This document shows, piece after piece, positions 18,646 through 28,444 of a stretch of DNA of 64,000 nt. This DNA comes from Leclercia sp. S52 (lineage in GTDB: Bacteria > Pseudomonadota > Gammaproteobacteria > Enterobacterales > Enterobacteriaceae), in contig NZ_CP152474.1 in assembly GCF_039727615.1 (NCBI RefSeq), positions 2,480,001-2,544,000 on the forward strand, written 5' to 3'. Position numbers and translations under genes: made by a program. Within the stretch, counting starts at the first letter, position 1; each line of letters opens with the position of its first letter. The notes under the pieces are model-generated. The model saw only the letters and a list, made by a program, of their open reading frames with translations. It had not been told where the DNA came from and did no database searches.

Positions 18646-18679
18646 CCCTCACCCCAACCCTCTCCCAAAGGGAGAGGGA
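18646..18679. repeat. Short CCCTCTCC inverted-repeat element, copy 2
   Basis: CCCTCACCCCAACCCTCTCCC-AAA-GGGAGAGGG, with perfect nine-base arms at 18658-18666 and 18670-18678. Second copy of the element at 7321; it could also act as a terminator-like structure after tehB. Confidence 0.7.
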
Positions 18680-18689
18680 GCAAACAGGG

Positions 18690-19286
18690 TTAAGCCGGTT
18701 TACGCGCCAGCAGCGTGGCAAAACGCAGCTTGATGCGATTCCCCTGGGCGTCGGTGCGGTGTAACTCGCCGACGTCCTCGTTGTATTTCAGCTGTTCCCA
18801 GCCCGCATAGTAGCCGCTCAGCTCCCCGGTTTTAAACGCAAACGGGAAGCCGACGTTGCACGGATAGTCTTCGGTATCCATCGCCGCGACGATCAGGTTA
18901 TAGCCGCCCGGTTTGGTGCAGCGCTGCATATTGTCGATCAGGCCCGGAATGGTCTCCGCCTGCAGGAACATCAGCACCACGGTCGACAGGATAAAATCGT
19001 ATTCACCGTCAAAGCGCAGGGTGTTGAGATCCTTAATGGCGGTCTGCAGGTTAGCGATCCCCTCTTTCGCCTTGATGCTCTCAATATTATCGATGCTGTT
19101 GGCATTCTTATCCCATGCGGTGACATCAAAGCCGTTGGCCGCCAGGTAGAGGCTGTTGCGCCCGTTGCCGCAGCCGAGATCCAGGGTTTTGCCCGGTTTA
19201 ACAATCCCTGCGCTGTACACCACTTCGGAGTGGGTGCGGGTCATGCCATATTTTTCGGTAAAGTAGTTCTCATCAAACACAGTCAT
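18690..19286 (-). CDS. tehB: Tellurite resistance methyltransferase TehB
   Basis: SAM-dependent methyltransferase of 198 residues that detoxifies tellurite. The SAM-binding motif I is [18 protein letters not shown] (residues about 36-53), followed by the conserved [12 protein letters not shown] and [12 protein letters not shown]. Almost every block matches E. coli TehB. It overlaps the tehA stop by four bases, so the two are translated together. Confidence 0.95.
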   Translation of the reverse strand: MTVFDENYFTEKYGMTRTHSEVVYSAGIVKPGKTLDLGCGNGRNSLYLAANGFDVTAWDKNANSIDNIESIKAKEGIANLQTAIKDLNTLRFDGEYDFILSTVVLMFLQAETIPGLIDNMQRCTKPGGYNLIVAAMDTEDYPCNVGFPFAFKTGELSGYYAGWEQLKYNEDVGELHRTDAQGNRIKLRFATLLARKPA

Positions 19287-20287
19287 TCTCTTTCCTCAGC
19301 TTGCATAAGCGTTGCTTTGTCTGTACGGACCAACAGTTTTCCCTGCATCAGCAGGATAAACGTGCGCACCAGTAATAGCGCAATGATGGCGTTGGTAAAA
19401 ATAAACAGCGGGATGGCGATCGCGTGGAAAAAACCGGACGGGCTACTCTGCCCCAGATGCAGACCGGTGGTGGCCAGCGCCGAGACGCCGAACGAAAAAC
19501 TCCAGAACGACGCATTAAACGGCTGCGACAGATACCAGGGCATCAGGCGCAGGGTGAATAGCAGCTGCAGCAGGCCGTAGCCGAACAGCATTTTGGCGAA
19601 GGTATCGGCCTCGCCGCCGTTGACGCTGAACCAGGCGCTACAGGCCACCAGTGCAGGCGCCAGCTGGATCCCGAGCGAGGTGCGCATCGCCGCAGGCAGT
19701 TCGCCCGCGCTGCGCAGACGCTGCAAAATCACCGGCTCCAGGCTCAGCCAGGAGAAAACGCCCGCGCCGAGAAATACCAGCCCGGCATCGTGAAACCCGA
19801 GCGCACCGCAGGCCATGGCGCTGATAAAGTTATTCGCCACCGTCGGCAGATAGAGGCCGGGGGTGGTTGCCTCCTCCGGGTGTTTTCCGCGCCACAGTCC
19901 GGCAGACTGCCATGCCGCATAGCTCAGCTGCACCACCACGCCGAAGGCGAACAGGACCAGCGCCAGCGGACGATACCAGGGGACAAAACCAATCGCCACC
20001 AGCAGCGTGGTGGCCGGAAACAGGCTGACGAAGCTGCTCATCACCGGATGGCGCATCTCCGCCAGCACGCTGCGCGGGAAACGCACCGCGCGGATGATAA
20101 ACGCCACGGTCAGTAATCCCCAGATCGCCATCGCCAGCGTCACCAGGATTTCCCCCGGCCAGCGGGTTACCGGCCAGAGGGTGCTGGCGTAACGCCAGGC
20201 AAAGCCCATACCAATGGTTCCCAGCACCATGCCGTAGTAGCCCGCGGGCAAATTAAGAACGCGTTCAGTCGGTTGCGTTTTATACAT
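19283..20287 (-). CDS. tehA: TehA, dicarboxylate-type anion channel of the TDT family
   Basis: 334 residues with ten predicted membrane helices, the SLAC1/TDT channel fold. The N-terminus [21 protein letters not shown] and [16 protein letters not shown] are typical of TehA. With TehB it confers tellurite resistance when overexpressed in E. coli. First gene of tehAB; divergent from ydcK. Confidence 0.93.
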   Translation of the reverse strand: MYKTQPTERVLNLPAGYYGMVLGTIGMGFAWRYASTLWPVTRWPGEILVTLAMAIWGLLTVAFIIRAVRFPRSVLAEMRHPVMSSFVSLFPATTLLVAIGFVPWYRPLALVLFAFGVVVQLSYAAWQSAGLWRGKHPEEATTPGLYLPTVANNFISAMACGALGFHDAGLVFLGAGVFSWLSLEPVILQRLRSAGELPAAMRTSLGIQLAPALVACSAWFSVNGGEADTFAKMLFGYGLLQLLFTLRLMPWYLSQPFNASFWSFSFGVSALATTGLHLGQSSPSGFFHAIAIPLFIFTNAIIALLLVRTFILLMQGKLLVRTDKATLMQAEERE

Positions 20288-20409
20288 AATTTTTAATCTA
20301 TAAATTATATTTGAAATACTAGTTTAAGGAGTTTCATTTGCGGATGCCACTGTTTCGATCAAGCTAAAGTTTGCTACGTTTAGTGGAGAGGATAACTGCG
20401 GGCACAATG

Positions 20410-21390
20410 ATGAAAAAATATCGACTTAGCGATGAGAGCCGTCTGCACCACTGGCAGGACGGCGAGACGAAAACAGCGGTTAAGGTGCGCCAGATTATCG
20501 CCGCGCGAGATTTCAGTGATGTGAAGAGCGGTACACGGGGCGGCTGGATCGACGACGAATCGGCGCTGTCGCAGGAGTACGACTGCTGGATCTACGATGA
20601 AAACAGCGTGGTGTTCGAAGGCGCGCGGGTCAGCGGCAATGCGCGGATCACCCGGCCCTGCGTCATCAGCCATCAGGCGTCTGTGAGTGATAACGTCTGG
20701 GTCGACGGGGCGCAAATCAGCCACGGGGCGCGACTGAGCAATAACGTCACGGTGCAATCCTCGGTGGTACGCGGCGAGTGCCATCTGTTCGACAACGCCC
20801 GCGTTCTGCACAACAGCATGGTGATCGCCGCCAAAGGTTTAACCCCGGACCACGAGCAAATCCTGCGCATTTTTGGCGAGGCCACGGTGAGCCAGTCGCG
20901 GGTGGTGCATCAGGCGCAGATCTATGGCAACGCCATCGTCAGCTACGCTTTTGTCGAGCATCGCGCCGAAGTGTTTGAGAATGCGCTGCTCGAAGGCAAC
21001 GAGGTGAATAACGTCTGGGTGTGCGACTGCGCCAAAGTATACGGCAACGCCCGCCTGCTCGCCGGGCTGGAAGAGGATGCCATCCCTACCCTGCGCTACA
21101 GCTCCCAGGTGGCGGAAAATGCGCTGGTGGAAGGTAACTGCGTGATTAAACATCACGTCCTGATTGGCGGCGACGCCTGGCTGCGCGGCGGGCCGATCCT
21201 GATCGACGACAAAGTGGTGATCCAGGGCCGGGCGCGCATTCGCGGTGAAGTGCTGATCGAGCATCATATTGAAATTACCGATGACGCGGTGATTGAGGCG
21301 TCAGAGGGCGAAGTAATTCACCTGCGCGGCGAGAAGATGATTAACGGCGCGCAGCACATTACCCGCACGCCGCTGCTCGGGGCATTATGA
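20410..21390 (+). CDS. ydcK: YdcK, hexapeptide-repeat putative transferase
   Basis: 326 residues made largely of left-handed beta-helix (hexapeptide) repeats such as [29 protein letters not shown] and [12 protein letters not shown], the fold of acyltransferases. E. coli YdcK has the same length and context (between tehA and rimL). No substrate known. ATG 20410 matches the E. coli start; ATG 20407 directly before it is possible. The 3' end overlaps rimL by six bases. Confidence 0.9.
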   Translation: MKKYRLSDESRLHHWQDGETKTAVKVRQIIAARDFSDVKSGTRGGWIDDESALSQEYDCWIYDENSVVFEGARVSGNARITRPCVISHQASVSDNVWVDGAQISHGARLSNNVTVQSSVVRGECHLFDNARVLHNSMVIAAKGLTPDHEQILRIFGEATVSQSRVVHQAQIYGNAIVSYAFVEHRAEVFENALLEGNEVNNVWVCDCAKVYGNARLLAGLEEDAIPTLRYSSQVAENALVEGNCVIKHHVLIGGDAWLRGGPILIDDKVVIQGRARIRGEVLIEHHIEITDDAVIEASEGEVIHLRGEKMINGAQHITRTPLLGAL

Positions 21391-21936
21391 GGTGCAGATC
21401 CGGGCGTAGATATTCTGGTCGTCATAGCCCCCATTGAGGAACTCGGCCTCTTTCAGGCACCCTTCCAGGAGGAAGCCGTTACGCAGCGCCACCTGGTTAC
21501 TGGCGGCGTTGTCGACGCGGCACTTGATCACGAAGCGGCGGATTTCCCCGCGCCCGGCGTAGTAGCGGATAAAGGCCTCCAGCGCCCGGGATAAAATCCC
21601 CTGCCCCTGATGCGCTTCATCCAGCCAGTAGCCGATGTAGCCGGTTTTATTCAACGGTTCGATAGAATTGAACGACAGCACGCCAACCAGAACGTTATCA
21701 CTGAAAATCAGGAACATTTTGGCGTAACCGCGCTGATGCAGCATCTGGTTGCTCTGGATGTTCTGGCGGGTATCGTCTTCGGTGCCAACAAACTGCGGCC
21801 AGTTGAGGTAGTCCTGCAGATACGCCCGGTTTTTGACTACCAGATTGTGCAGCTCGGTGGTGTAACGTTCGTCGGTGGCGCGCAGTTCGAGATGCGCATT
21901 GACGGGGATAATTTCTTCTTCGGTAATGGTGTTCAT
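21385..21936 (-). CDS. rimL: Ribosomal protein L7/L12 serine N-acetyltransferase RimL
   Basis: 183-residue GNAT enzyme that acetylates the N-terminal Ser of L12 to give L7. The acetyl-CoA motif is [14 protein letters not shown] (residues about 112-125), and [27 protein letters not shown] matches E. coli RimL closely. Convergent with ydcK. Confidence 0.93.
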   Translation of the reverse strand: MNTITEEEIIPVNAHLELRATDERYTTELHNLVVKNRAYLQDYLNWPQFVGTEDDTRQNIQSNQMLHQRGYAKMFLIFSDNVLVGVLSFNSIEPLNKTGYIGYWLDEAHQGQGILSRALEAFIRYYAGRGEIRRFVIKCRVDNAASNQVALRNGFLLEGCLKEAEFLNGGYDDQNIYARICTS

Positions 21937-21947
21937 CAGTCAGCCTT

Positions 21948-22085
21948 TGTAGGCCGGGTAAGGCGTAGCCGCCACCCGGCGTGAGCATGGGCTCTGCGGT
22001 CTGCAATGCCGGGCGGCGCATGCGCTTGCCCGGCCTACGATTCGGTGCAGTTCGTAGGCCGGGTTAGGCGCAGCCGCCACCCGGC
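21948..22085. repeat. Cluster of three REP units between rimL and opgD
   Basis: GTAGGCCGGGTAAGGCGTAGCCGCC-ACCCGGC (21948-21980), an inverted unit GCCGGGCGGCGCATGCGCTTGCCCGGC (22008-22038) and GTAGGCCGGGTTAGGCGCAGCCGCC-ACCCGGC (22053-22085). They fill the whole spacer in which E. coli carries ydcH. Confidence 0.85.
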
Positions 22086-22091
22086 ACAGGC

Positions 22092-23748
22092 TTAACGCAT
22101 TACGCGGTCATCGACATACTGGCGTTTATCCGGTGCCGGTGGGAAGTAGTGATACAGCCAGGTTTCGCTGATCGCCTCGCCCTGGCAGCGCAGGAACATA
22201 CGCATATCTACCGTATCGGTGGAGTCGCTGGTCGGATACCAGTCAAACAGGATGCGATACCCGTCGAACGGCTCCACGTAGAGGATCTCAATCTGCTTCG
22301 CTTCGCCGCTGGAGAGGGTGATCACCGGCTCGATCCCTTTTGGCGCAGCCGCTTTCAGATCGCCGCCCACAAAATCAACCGCGAAACGGCGCGACCACAC
22401 GTTCGGGTAGTTCTCGCCTGGAGCCCAGCCTTCCGGGAAACCGCCCATCCCGGTGCGGGTGGCCAGCACGTTCGCCAGCGGAGAACGGACCGGCGGCTTC
22501 GCGCTCCAGTAAAGACGGTACTGGAAGTCCAGCTTATCGCCCGCCTTCACCGGTTTTTCCGGCTGCCAGAAGCAGACCACATTATCCAGGGTTTCGCCGG
22601 TGGTCGGGATCTCCATCAGCCCTACGGTGCCTTTGCCCCACTGGTTACGCGGCTCGACCCACAGGCTTGGACGTTTGTTGTACCAGCCCATGATGTCCTG
22701 ATAGTGCGAGAAATCGCGATCGAGCTGCAGCAGACCAAAGCCTTTCGGGTTCTTGTCGGTATAGGCGTTGAACTGCAGCTTCTGTGGGTTATTCAGCGGA
22801 CGGCAGACCCACTCGCCGTTGCCGCGCCACATCGCCAGACGATCGGAGTCGTGGATCTGCGGGTGAATGGTGTCGCACATGCGGCGCTCGTTGTTGCCGC
22901 AGGCGAACATGCTGGTCATCGGGGCGATCCCCAGCTGCTGGATCTCCTTGCGGGCATACAGGTGGTTTTCGACGTCCATGATCACCTGGGTCTTCTCGCA
23001 GTGGATCACGAACTTATAGGCGCCGGTAATGCTCGGGCTATCGAGCAGGGTGTAGACCGTAAAGGTGGTCGCGCCCGGTTTAACCGTTTCAAACCAGAAG
23101 GAGGTAAAGTCCGGGAACTCCTCTTTGCTGTCGGCGTAGGTATTCAGCGCCAGACCGCGGGCGGAGAGCCCGTACTGGTAGGTGTCATCCACCGCGCGGA
23201 AGTAGCTCGCGCCGAGGAAGGAGACGATATCGCGACGCGCCAGCTCCGGGGATTTAAAGGCGCGGAAACCGGCAAAGCCTAAATCGCTCTGCCCTTCCAG
23301 CTGTTTCGTATCAACGCCCGCGTCGTGGTAGTTGAACAGCTCCGGGCGGAAGTGAATTTCACGCGCCTGGGAGGTCTGGCTGTCCAGCGAGAACATGCGC
23401 ACCCGGCGGCGAAAGCCCATCCCGACGTGGAAGAACTGCACGTCGAGCTGGCGGTTTTCGATGTTGTTCCACAGCGACTGCTTCGCATCGTACTGGATGC
23501 TGTTATAGGCCTGCGGCGTCAGCGTTGCCAGAGTATCCGGCAGCGGACGCGGCGCCCCGCCCCACGGTGTTTGCGCCAGGTCGTGCGCCATGGACTGCAG
23601 CACAGAAAAGTCGAAACGACGGCTCGTACCGTCCGCAATATCCGATTCAGCCGCACTGGCCGCCCGGGAAAAAAAGCGCGGCGAGTCCGGAAGTCCCGCT
23701 CAGTGCGGCAACGGCCAGGGAGCCTTTTAAAAAACGTCTGCGATTCAT
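22092..23748 (-). pseudogene. opgD: Glucans biosynthesis protein D, frameshifted in the signal peptide
   Basis: OpgD works in the periplasm on osmoregulated periplasmic glucan backbones. The start [17 protein letters not shown] is a twin-arginine signal (RRRFLK at residues 3-8). The frame then breaks at seven A (23669-23675): with six, the junction reads [18 protein letters not shown] and joins the 503-residue body ([15 protein letters not shown].. to ..[15 protein letters not shown]) to give 551 residues, the normal OpgD length. The body is intact and highly similar to E. coli OpgD. Either an assembly error or a recent loss of export; the former is more likely given the same error elsewhere. 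Confidence 0.9.
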
Positions 23749-23948
23749 GCCTGGAAAAACGTCCTTATGGTCGTGGGGAGGAGGGTTTCGCTCAGGGCGA
23801 AACAACGGCAAGAAAGAACATCATTAAGAGGGCACAGCCTAAACAAAAACGGTTAAGAATCCAATTATTGACAGGCGAGAATATGCGCAAAGGGAGAAAG
23901 ATTTTTATGTCGAGGAGAATTGCCCTAAAGGCAGGTAAAGAAAAGTAT

Positions 23949-23983
23949 AAAAAAGCCCCTGCCGGACATCAGCGGCAAGGGCT
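23949..23983 (-). terminator. Terminator downstream of the amino-acid binding protein
   Basis: Reading on the minus strand: AGCCCTTGCCG-CTGATGTC-CGGCAGGGGCT followed by TTTTTTATAC. The stem is 11 base pairs with one G-T pair and the T run is good. It closes the aminotransferase/binding-protein operon, before the opgD promoter region. Confidence 0.75.
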
Positions 23984-24000
23984 AAAAGGTTAGATTGTTG

Positions 24001-24774
24001 TTATTTTACGCTGACATCGATACCCGGGAAGTACTTCTTCGCCAGCTTATCGATAGTGCCATCAGCGCGGACTTTATCAATGGCGGCATCAAGCTGCTTT
24101 TTGGTGGCCTCATCGCCTTTACGCAGGCCATAGCCGATCCCGCTGCCGAGGATCGTGTCATCCGACACCGGCTTGCCGATAAAGCCAAAGCCTTTCCCCT
24201 GCGGCTTGCTGAGGAAGCCAGCCTGCCCGGCGGCAGACATTACCAGCGAGGCGTCGATACGGCCATTCAGCAGATCGCCCCAGGCCATGTTCTGATCTTT
24301 GTACGACACCACGGTGACGCCCTGTTTTTCCCAGTGCTCCTTGGCGTAGGTCTCCTGGATGGAGCCCTGCAACACGCCAATGGTCTTGCCTTTCAGTCCT
24401 TCCGGCGTGGCGTCTACCGCGCTGCCGGTTTTGCCCACCAGCTGGGACGGAATACGGTAGATCGGCTGGGTAAAGTCAATGCTCTGACGACGCTGGTCGG
24501 TGATGTTCATCGCCGAGTTGATGGCGTCGAATTTCTTCGCCACCAGCCCCGGGATCAGCGCGTCAAACGAGGTTTCAACCCAGCTGCATTTCAGCGCGGC
24601 GGCGGCGCAAATTGCGTTGCCGAGCTCAATATCAAACCCTTCCAGCTCACCCGAGGCGTTGCGGCTCTCAAATGGCGGGTACTCGGCTTCAACGCCGTAA
24701 CGTAATTCTGTTGCCGCCAAGGACGAAAACGAACACAGCAATCCCAGGCCGACAACGAAGGCTTTTAATTTCAT
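24001..24774 (-). CDS. Periplasmic amino-acid binding protein (family 3)
   Basis: 257 residues with a signal peptide (MKLKAFVVGLGLLCSFSSLAA). Family 3 marks are ELRYGVEAEYPPFESRNASGELEGFDIELGNAICA and WVETSFDALIPGLVAKKFDAINSAMNIT, close to the lysine/arginine/ornithine and histidine binders (ArgT/HisJ). Ligand cannot be fixed from sequence. It lies 11 bases downstream of the aminotransferase gene, so both share a transcript, but no permease or ATPase gene is present. Confidence 0.85.
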   Translation of the reverse strand: MKLKAFVVGLGLLCSFSSLAATELRYGVEAEYPPFESRNASGELEGFDIELGNAICAAAALKCSWVETSFDALIPGLVAKKFDAINSAMNITDQRRQSIDFTQPIYRIPSQLVGKTGSAVDATPEGLKGKTIGVLQGSIQETYAKEHWEKQGVTVVSYKDQNMAWGDLLNGRIDASLVMSAAGQAGFLSKPQGKGFGFIGKPVSDDTILGSGIGYGLRKGDEATKKQLDAAIDKVRADGTIDKLAKKYFPGIDVSVK

Positions 24775-24785
24775 GACTGAACTCC

Positions 24786-25955
24786 TTAGCGTGGTGTTAC
24801 CCGACACAGGGCCTGCGCACCTGCCCGTAATGTTGCCTCATCTTTCGCAAAAGAGAGACGGATTAATTTGTTATCTGTCCCGTCTGTATAAAACGCCGAA
24901 AGCGGGATGGTGGCAACGCCGTAGTCAACGATCAGCCGTTTCACCATCTCGCTGTCGCGCTCGTCGCTGAGGTGGCTGTAATCGGCCAGCAGGAAGAACG
25001 AGCCTGCACTCGGCAGCAGGCGGAACGGCGACTCTGCCAGCAGGTTGACCAGCAGATCGCGTTTGCGCTGGTAAAACGCCGCCAGCGACAGCCAGGTTTG
25101 CGGATCGGCCATGTGCTCGGCAAAAGCGTACTGCATAGGAGTATCGGCAGAAAACATTAAAAACTGATGGATCTTGCAGATCTCGTCCATCAATTCCGCC
25201 GGGGCCACGCAGTAGCCGACGCGCCAGCCGGTGACGTGGTAGGTTTTGCCAAATGACGAGACGATTACGCTGCGCTCCGCCAGCCCGGGATGGGTCGCCA
25301 TGCCGTGATGCGGCACGTCGTCAAACACCACGTGTTCGTACACTTCGTCAGAGAGAATAATGATATCGGTGTTGCGGGTAATGGCCGCCAGCTGCTCCAG
25401 ATCGTCGGCAGAGAAGACCTGCCCGCTCGGGTTATGCGGCGTGTTGATGATGATCATCCGCGTGCGCGAGCTAATGGCAGCGCGAACTTCATCCCAGTTC
25501 ACCGCGAAATCCGGTACCGTCAGCTTGATGGCCACCGGCGTCGCGCCCTGCAGACGCACAATAGGCGCATAGCTGTCGAACGAGGGTTCAAAGTAGATCA
25601 CCTCATCGCCAGGATGCACCAGCCCGCTGATGGCCGAATAGAGCCCTTCGCTGGCGCTGGCGGTGATCAGCACTTCGCTGGCGGGATCGTATTGGGTGCC
25701 ATACAGCGAGGCGATTTTATCGGCGATACGTTCTTTCAGCGGTGCCAGCCCGGTCATCGACGCGTACTGGTTGTGACCCGCCTGCATCGCCCGGTGTACG
25801 CCGGCAATCAGCGCCGGATCGCAGCCGAAGTTCGGCGCGCCCTGAGAAAGGTTGATGGCATTGTGTTCAGCGGAGAGCTGGCCGATAACGGTAAAAATGG
25901 TGGTGCCAACGTCCGGCAGTTTGGAACGGGGTTGTATCGGAGTACGCAGCGTCAT
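24786..25955 (-). CDS. PLP-dependent aminotransferase, YbdL/methionine aminotransferase type
   Basis: 389 residues, class I/II aminotransferase. The PLP lysine lies in VIVSSFGKTYHVTGWRVGY (Lys near 236); NTPHNPSGQVFS and SDEVYEHVVFDD are the cofactor-binding blocks. The start PIQPRSKLPDVGTTIFTVIGQLSAEHNAINLSQGAPNF is typical of YbdL, which prefers methionine, histidine and phenylalanine in E. coli. ATG 25955 fits the family; the longer frame to 26183 crosses the promoter of the divergent LysR gene. Confidence 0.87.
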   Translation of the reverse strand: MTLRTPIQPRSKLPDVGTTIFTVIGQLSAEHNAINLSQGAPNFGCDPALIAGVHRAMQAGHNQYASMTGLAPLKERIADKIASLYGTQYDPASEVLITASASEGLYSAISGLVHPGDEVIYFEPSFDSYAPIVRLQGATPVAIKLTVPDFAVNWDEVRAAISSRTRMIIINTPHNPSGQVFSADDLEQLAAITRNTDIIILSDEVYEHVVFDDVPHHGMATHPGLAERSVIVSSFGKTYHVTGWRVGYCVAPAELMDEICKIHQFLMFSADTPMQYAFAEHMADPQTWLSLAAFYQRKRDLLVNLLAESPFRLLPSAGSFFLLADYSHLSDERDSEMVKRLIVDYGVATIPLSAFYTDGTDNKLIRLSFAKDEATLRAGAQALCRVTPR

Positions 25956-26064
25956 CGGAAAATCCTCTGGTAGAGATGCATAACTATTCAACCCGAACGC
26001 TATTGTGGCGACAATCGAATTGTTGTCATAATAGCCATGACAAAAAATCATACCTGGAGGTTCC

Positions 26065-26907
26065 GTGTCGCGTCGTTCATTCCCGCTTACCGCCGTTGAG
26101 GCCTTTATCGTCACCGCGCGGCATCTGAACCTGACCCATGCCGCCAGAGAGCTGTGCCTGACCCAGGGGGCGGTGAGCCGCAAGATCGCCGCCCTCGAAA
26201 GCTGGTTCGGCTTTCCGCTGTTTGAACGCCACGCCCGCGGGCTCCGGCTCTCCTCCCAGGGCAGCGCCCTGCTGCCGGATCTGCGCGCCTCATGGGAACA
26301 CTTTCTGACGGTGGCAGATCAGGCCCGCGCCCAGCAAACCGTGGTGCGCCTTAAAGTTCCTACCTGCGCCATGCGCTGGCTGGTGCCGAGGCTGCTGCAG
26401 GTGGAGCGGGAACAGCCCGAGCTGCAGATTGCCCTGACCGCCACCAACGAGCACAGCGTCAATTTCAAAACCGAATCCTATGACGCCGCTATCGTGTTTG
26501 GCACCCAGCTCAGCGCCGGGGATCTGCTGTTCGAGGAGGCGTTAACCCCGGTGCTGAGTCCCCTGCGCGAAGGTTCTGCGGTGGAGTCGCTTACCTTCCT
26601 GCACCCGACCCGGGATAAGACCGACTGGTCGCTGTGGCTGGAAAAACAGACCGCGCAGCCGCCTGTCATGCACAAAAATCAACACTTCGACACCATGGAT
26701 CTTGCGATCACCGCCGCCATTCAGGGGCTCGGGGTGGCCATTGCCGACGAGACGCTGGTGGCGGAAGATATCCGCGCCGGGCGGCTGGTGCGGCCTTATG
26801 CCAGCAGCGTCAGGACCGGCGCCAGCTACCGACTGGTGCTGCGGGAGTCGCGCGGCAAAGCGGCCGGGCTGGCCGCCTTTCGCGAATGTCTGCTCAATCC
26901 AGGCTGA
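26065..26907 (+). CDS. LysR family transcriptional regulator
   Basis: 280 residues: an N-terminal winged helix (PLTAVEAFIVTARHLNLTHAARELCLTQGAVSRKIAALE) and a substrate-binding domain of the GcvA/DsdC group. GTG 26065 is used, with CTGGAGG at 26054-26060. It is divergent from the aminotransferase/binding-protein operon with 109 bases between, so that operon is its likely target. Its 3' end overlaps the esterase gene by 14 bases. Confidence 0.87.
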   Translation: MSRRSFPLTAVEAFIVTARHLNLTHAARELCLTQGAVSRKIAALESWFGFPLFERHARGLRLSSQGSALLPDLRASWEHFLTVADQARAQQTVVRLKVPTCAMRWLVPRLLQVEREQPELQIALTATNEHSVNFKTESYDAAIVFGTQLSAGDLLFEEALTPVLSPLREGSAVESLTFLHPTRDKTDWSLWLEKQTAQPPVMHKNQHFDTMDLAITAAIQGLGVAIADETLVAEDIRAGRLVRPYASSVRTGASYRLVLRESRGKAAGLAAFRECLLNPG

Positions 26908-28402
26908 CGTGATGCTTCATCACCCGTTTAAACAGCGCCATGCGGGCGCGCATAAAGCGGTTTTCAAGCTTAAATCCCGCATGTTTATTCACTCCAATGC
27001 GTAACAGTACGTCCCGCCCGTGGTGACAGGCAGGCCAGCGCGTCGGGCCATCAAGGATGTCGCACTGCCGGCTGGCATGGCGGGCGAAGTTGACCCAGTA
27101 ATCGGCAACCTGGGCGGAGAAGGCCAGGTCGTTATCATTCACGTAGCGCCGGGCGGGCTCGGCCAGAGTGAGCGTATCAAACACGTACGGCACCTCGTTG
27201 CCATGCCAGGCCCCGTTAACGTAGGTGGCGTGCTCGGCTTCGGCCACGTAGTCGAACCAGTAGCGCCAGCACGGCTGCCCTACCCGCCGCTGGGCCTGCA
27301 TCACCACAAACCCCAGGGTGGTGAAGGCCATATCCCGGCACACCTGGCGCCCTAACTCGGCATCGTCTTTGATGCCGGGATAGAGCAGCTTGATTAACCC
27401 CAGCCCCAGCCTCCGCTCCCGACGTAGCTTCTGGATCTGCCCCGCGAGATCGATACCAAACACCGCCATCACGCTGGCTTCGTCGCTGTTGGAGCCCACC
27501 ATGATCGGCACCGGATGGTGGCGGGCGGCGAAAAAGACCTCCAGCATCGGCTCCGGCAGGACGCAATCCCCATTGATCGGCGCGGGGGCGACGTTCAGCG
27601 GGGCCGTCAGCGGCCAGAGTGCCTCGGGCGGGATCGCCCGCAGCTGCTCCGCGGTGGCGTCCTGCAGCCCAAAGTGGGCCGCCAGCGCCTCGCCTTTTTT
27701 AAGCGCCTGCTCCCGGGGCGTATCCGGCAGAGTGTACCCGCTCTGGATAATCGCCTTATGAAACAGCCCCTTTGCCAGCGGCGAGGCCAGCAGTGACAGT
27801 ACGCTGCGCGCCCCGGCAGATTCACCAAACAGGGTGATATTGTTCGGGTCGCCGCCAACCTGCGCGATATTGTCACGCACCCACTCCAGGGCGGCGATCT
27901 GATCGAGCAGAGCAAAGTTATGCACGACCCGCTCTTCTTCTCCTGCCAGCGCCGGATGGGCAAAAAAGCCCAGATGGCCCAGCCGGTAGTTCAGCGTCAC
28001 CAGGATCGCCCCGCGCTGTGCCAGCGCCTTTCCGTCATAGGGCGGCAACCCGCCTGCGCCGATGGTAAAGCCGCCGCCGTGCAGCCAGACCATCACCGGC
28101 AGCGGCGTCGGGCGCTGAACCGGAGACCAGACGTTGAGGTAGAGGCAATCTTCCGAAAAACGCCCCGGATCGCCCCCACCCAGCTGCTGGCAGTACTCGC
28201 TGCTCTGCCAGCTCGACGGCGAAAAGGCATTGGCCTGCCGCACGCCCTGCCAGCGCTCAACCGGCTGCGGTGAACGCCAGCGCAGCGGGCCCACCGGCGG
28301 CGCGGCGTAGGGAATGGCGCGCCAGACCTGCACATCGCCATCCGTGATGCCGGACAGTGCTCCCTGGCGCGTCGTTATTATCGGGAATGCGTCGTTATCC
28401 AT
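26894..28402 (-). CDS. Type B carboxylesterase
   Basis: 502 residues, alpha/beta-hydrolase of the carboxylesterase/para-nitrobenzyl esterase family. The nucleophile elbow is LFGESAGARSVLSLL (Ser near 192), the oxyanion hole VWLHGGGFTIGAGG, and the early EDCLYLNVWSP motif is conserved. The catalytic His falls in GAWHGNEVPYVFD. No signal peptide, so a cytoplasmic esterase of unknown natural substrate. ATG 28402 chosen; the frame continues to 28420. Confidence 0.87.
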   Translation of the reverse strand: MDNDAFPIITTRQGALSGITDGDVQVWRAIPYAAPPVGPLRWRSPQPVERWQGVRQANAFSPSSWQSSEYCQQLGGGDPGRFSEDCLYLNVWSPVQRPTPLPVMVWLHGGGFTIGAGGLPPYDGKALAQRGAILVTLNYRLGHLGFFAHPALAGEEERVVHNFALLDQIAALEWVRDNIAQVGGDPNNITLFGESAGARSVLSLLASPLAKGLFHKAIIQSGYTLPDTPREQALKKGEALAAHFGLQDATAEQLRAIPPEALWPLTAPLNVAPAPINGDCVLPEPMLEVFFAARHHPVPIMVGSNSDEASVMAVFGIDLAGQIQKLRRERRLGLGLIKLLYPGIKDDAELGRQVCRDMAFTTLGFVVMQAQRRVGQPCWRYWFDYVAEAEHATYVNGAWHGNEVPYVFDTLTLAEPARRYVNDNDLAFSAQVADYWVNFARHASRQCDILDGPTRWPACHHGRDVLLRIGVNKHAGFKLENRFMRARMALFKRVMKHHVSLD

Positions 28403-28444
28403 ACTGACCTTCAGTTGCAATCACATCCCCGCAGAGTACCGTTT

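Noticed and set aside
18334..18689. Possible integration or attachment site beside the T6SS remnant
   Set aside because: Only REP and CCCTCTCC repeats are present; no integrase, tRNA or matched direct repeats were seen.
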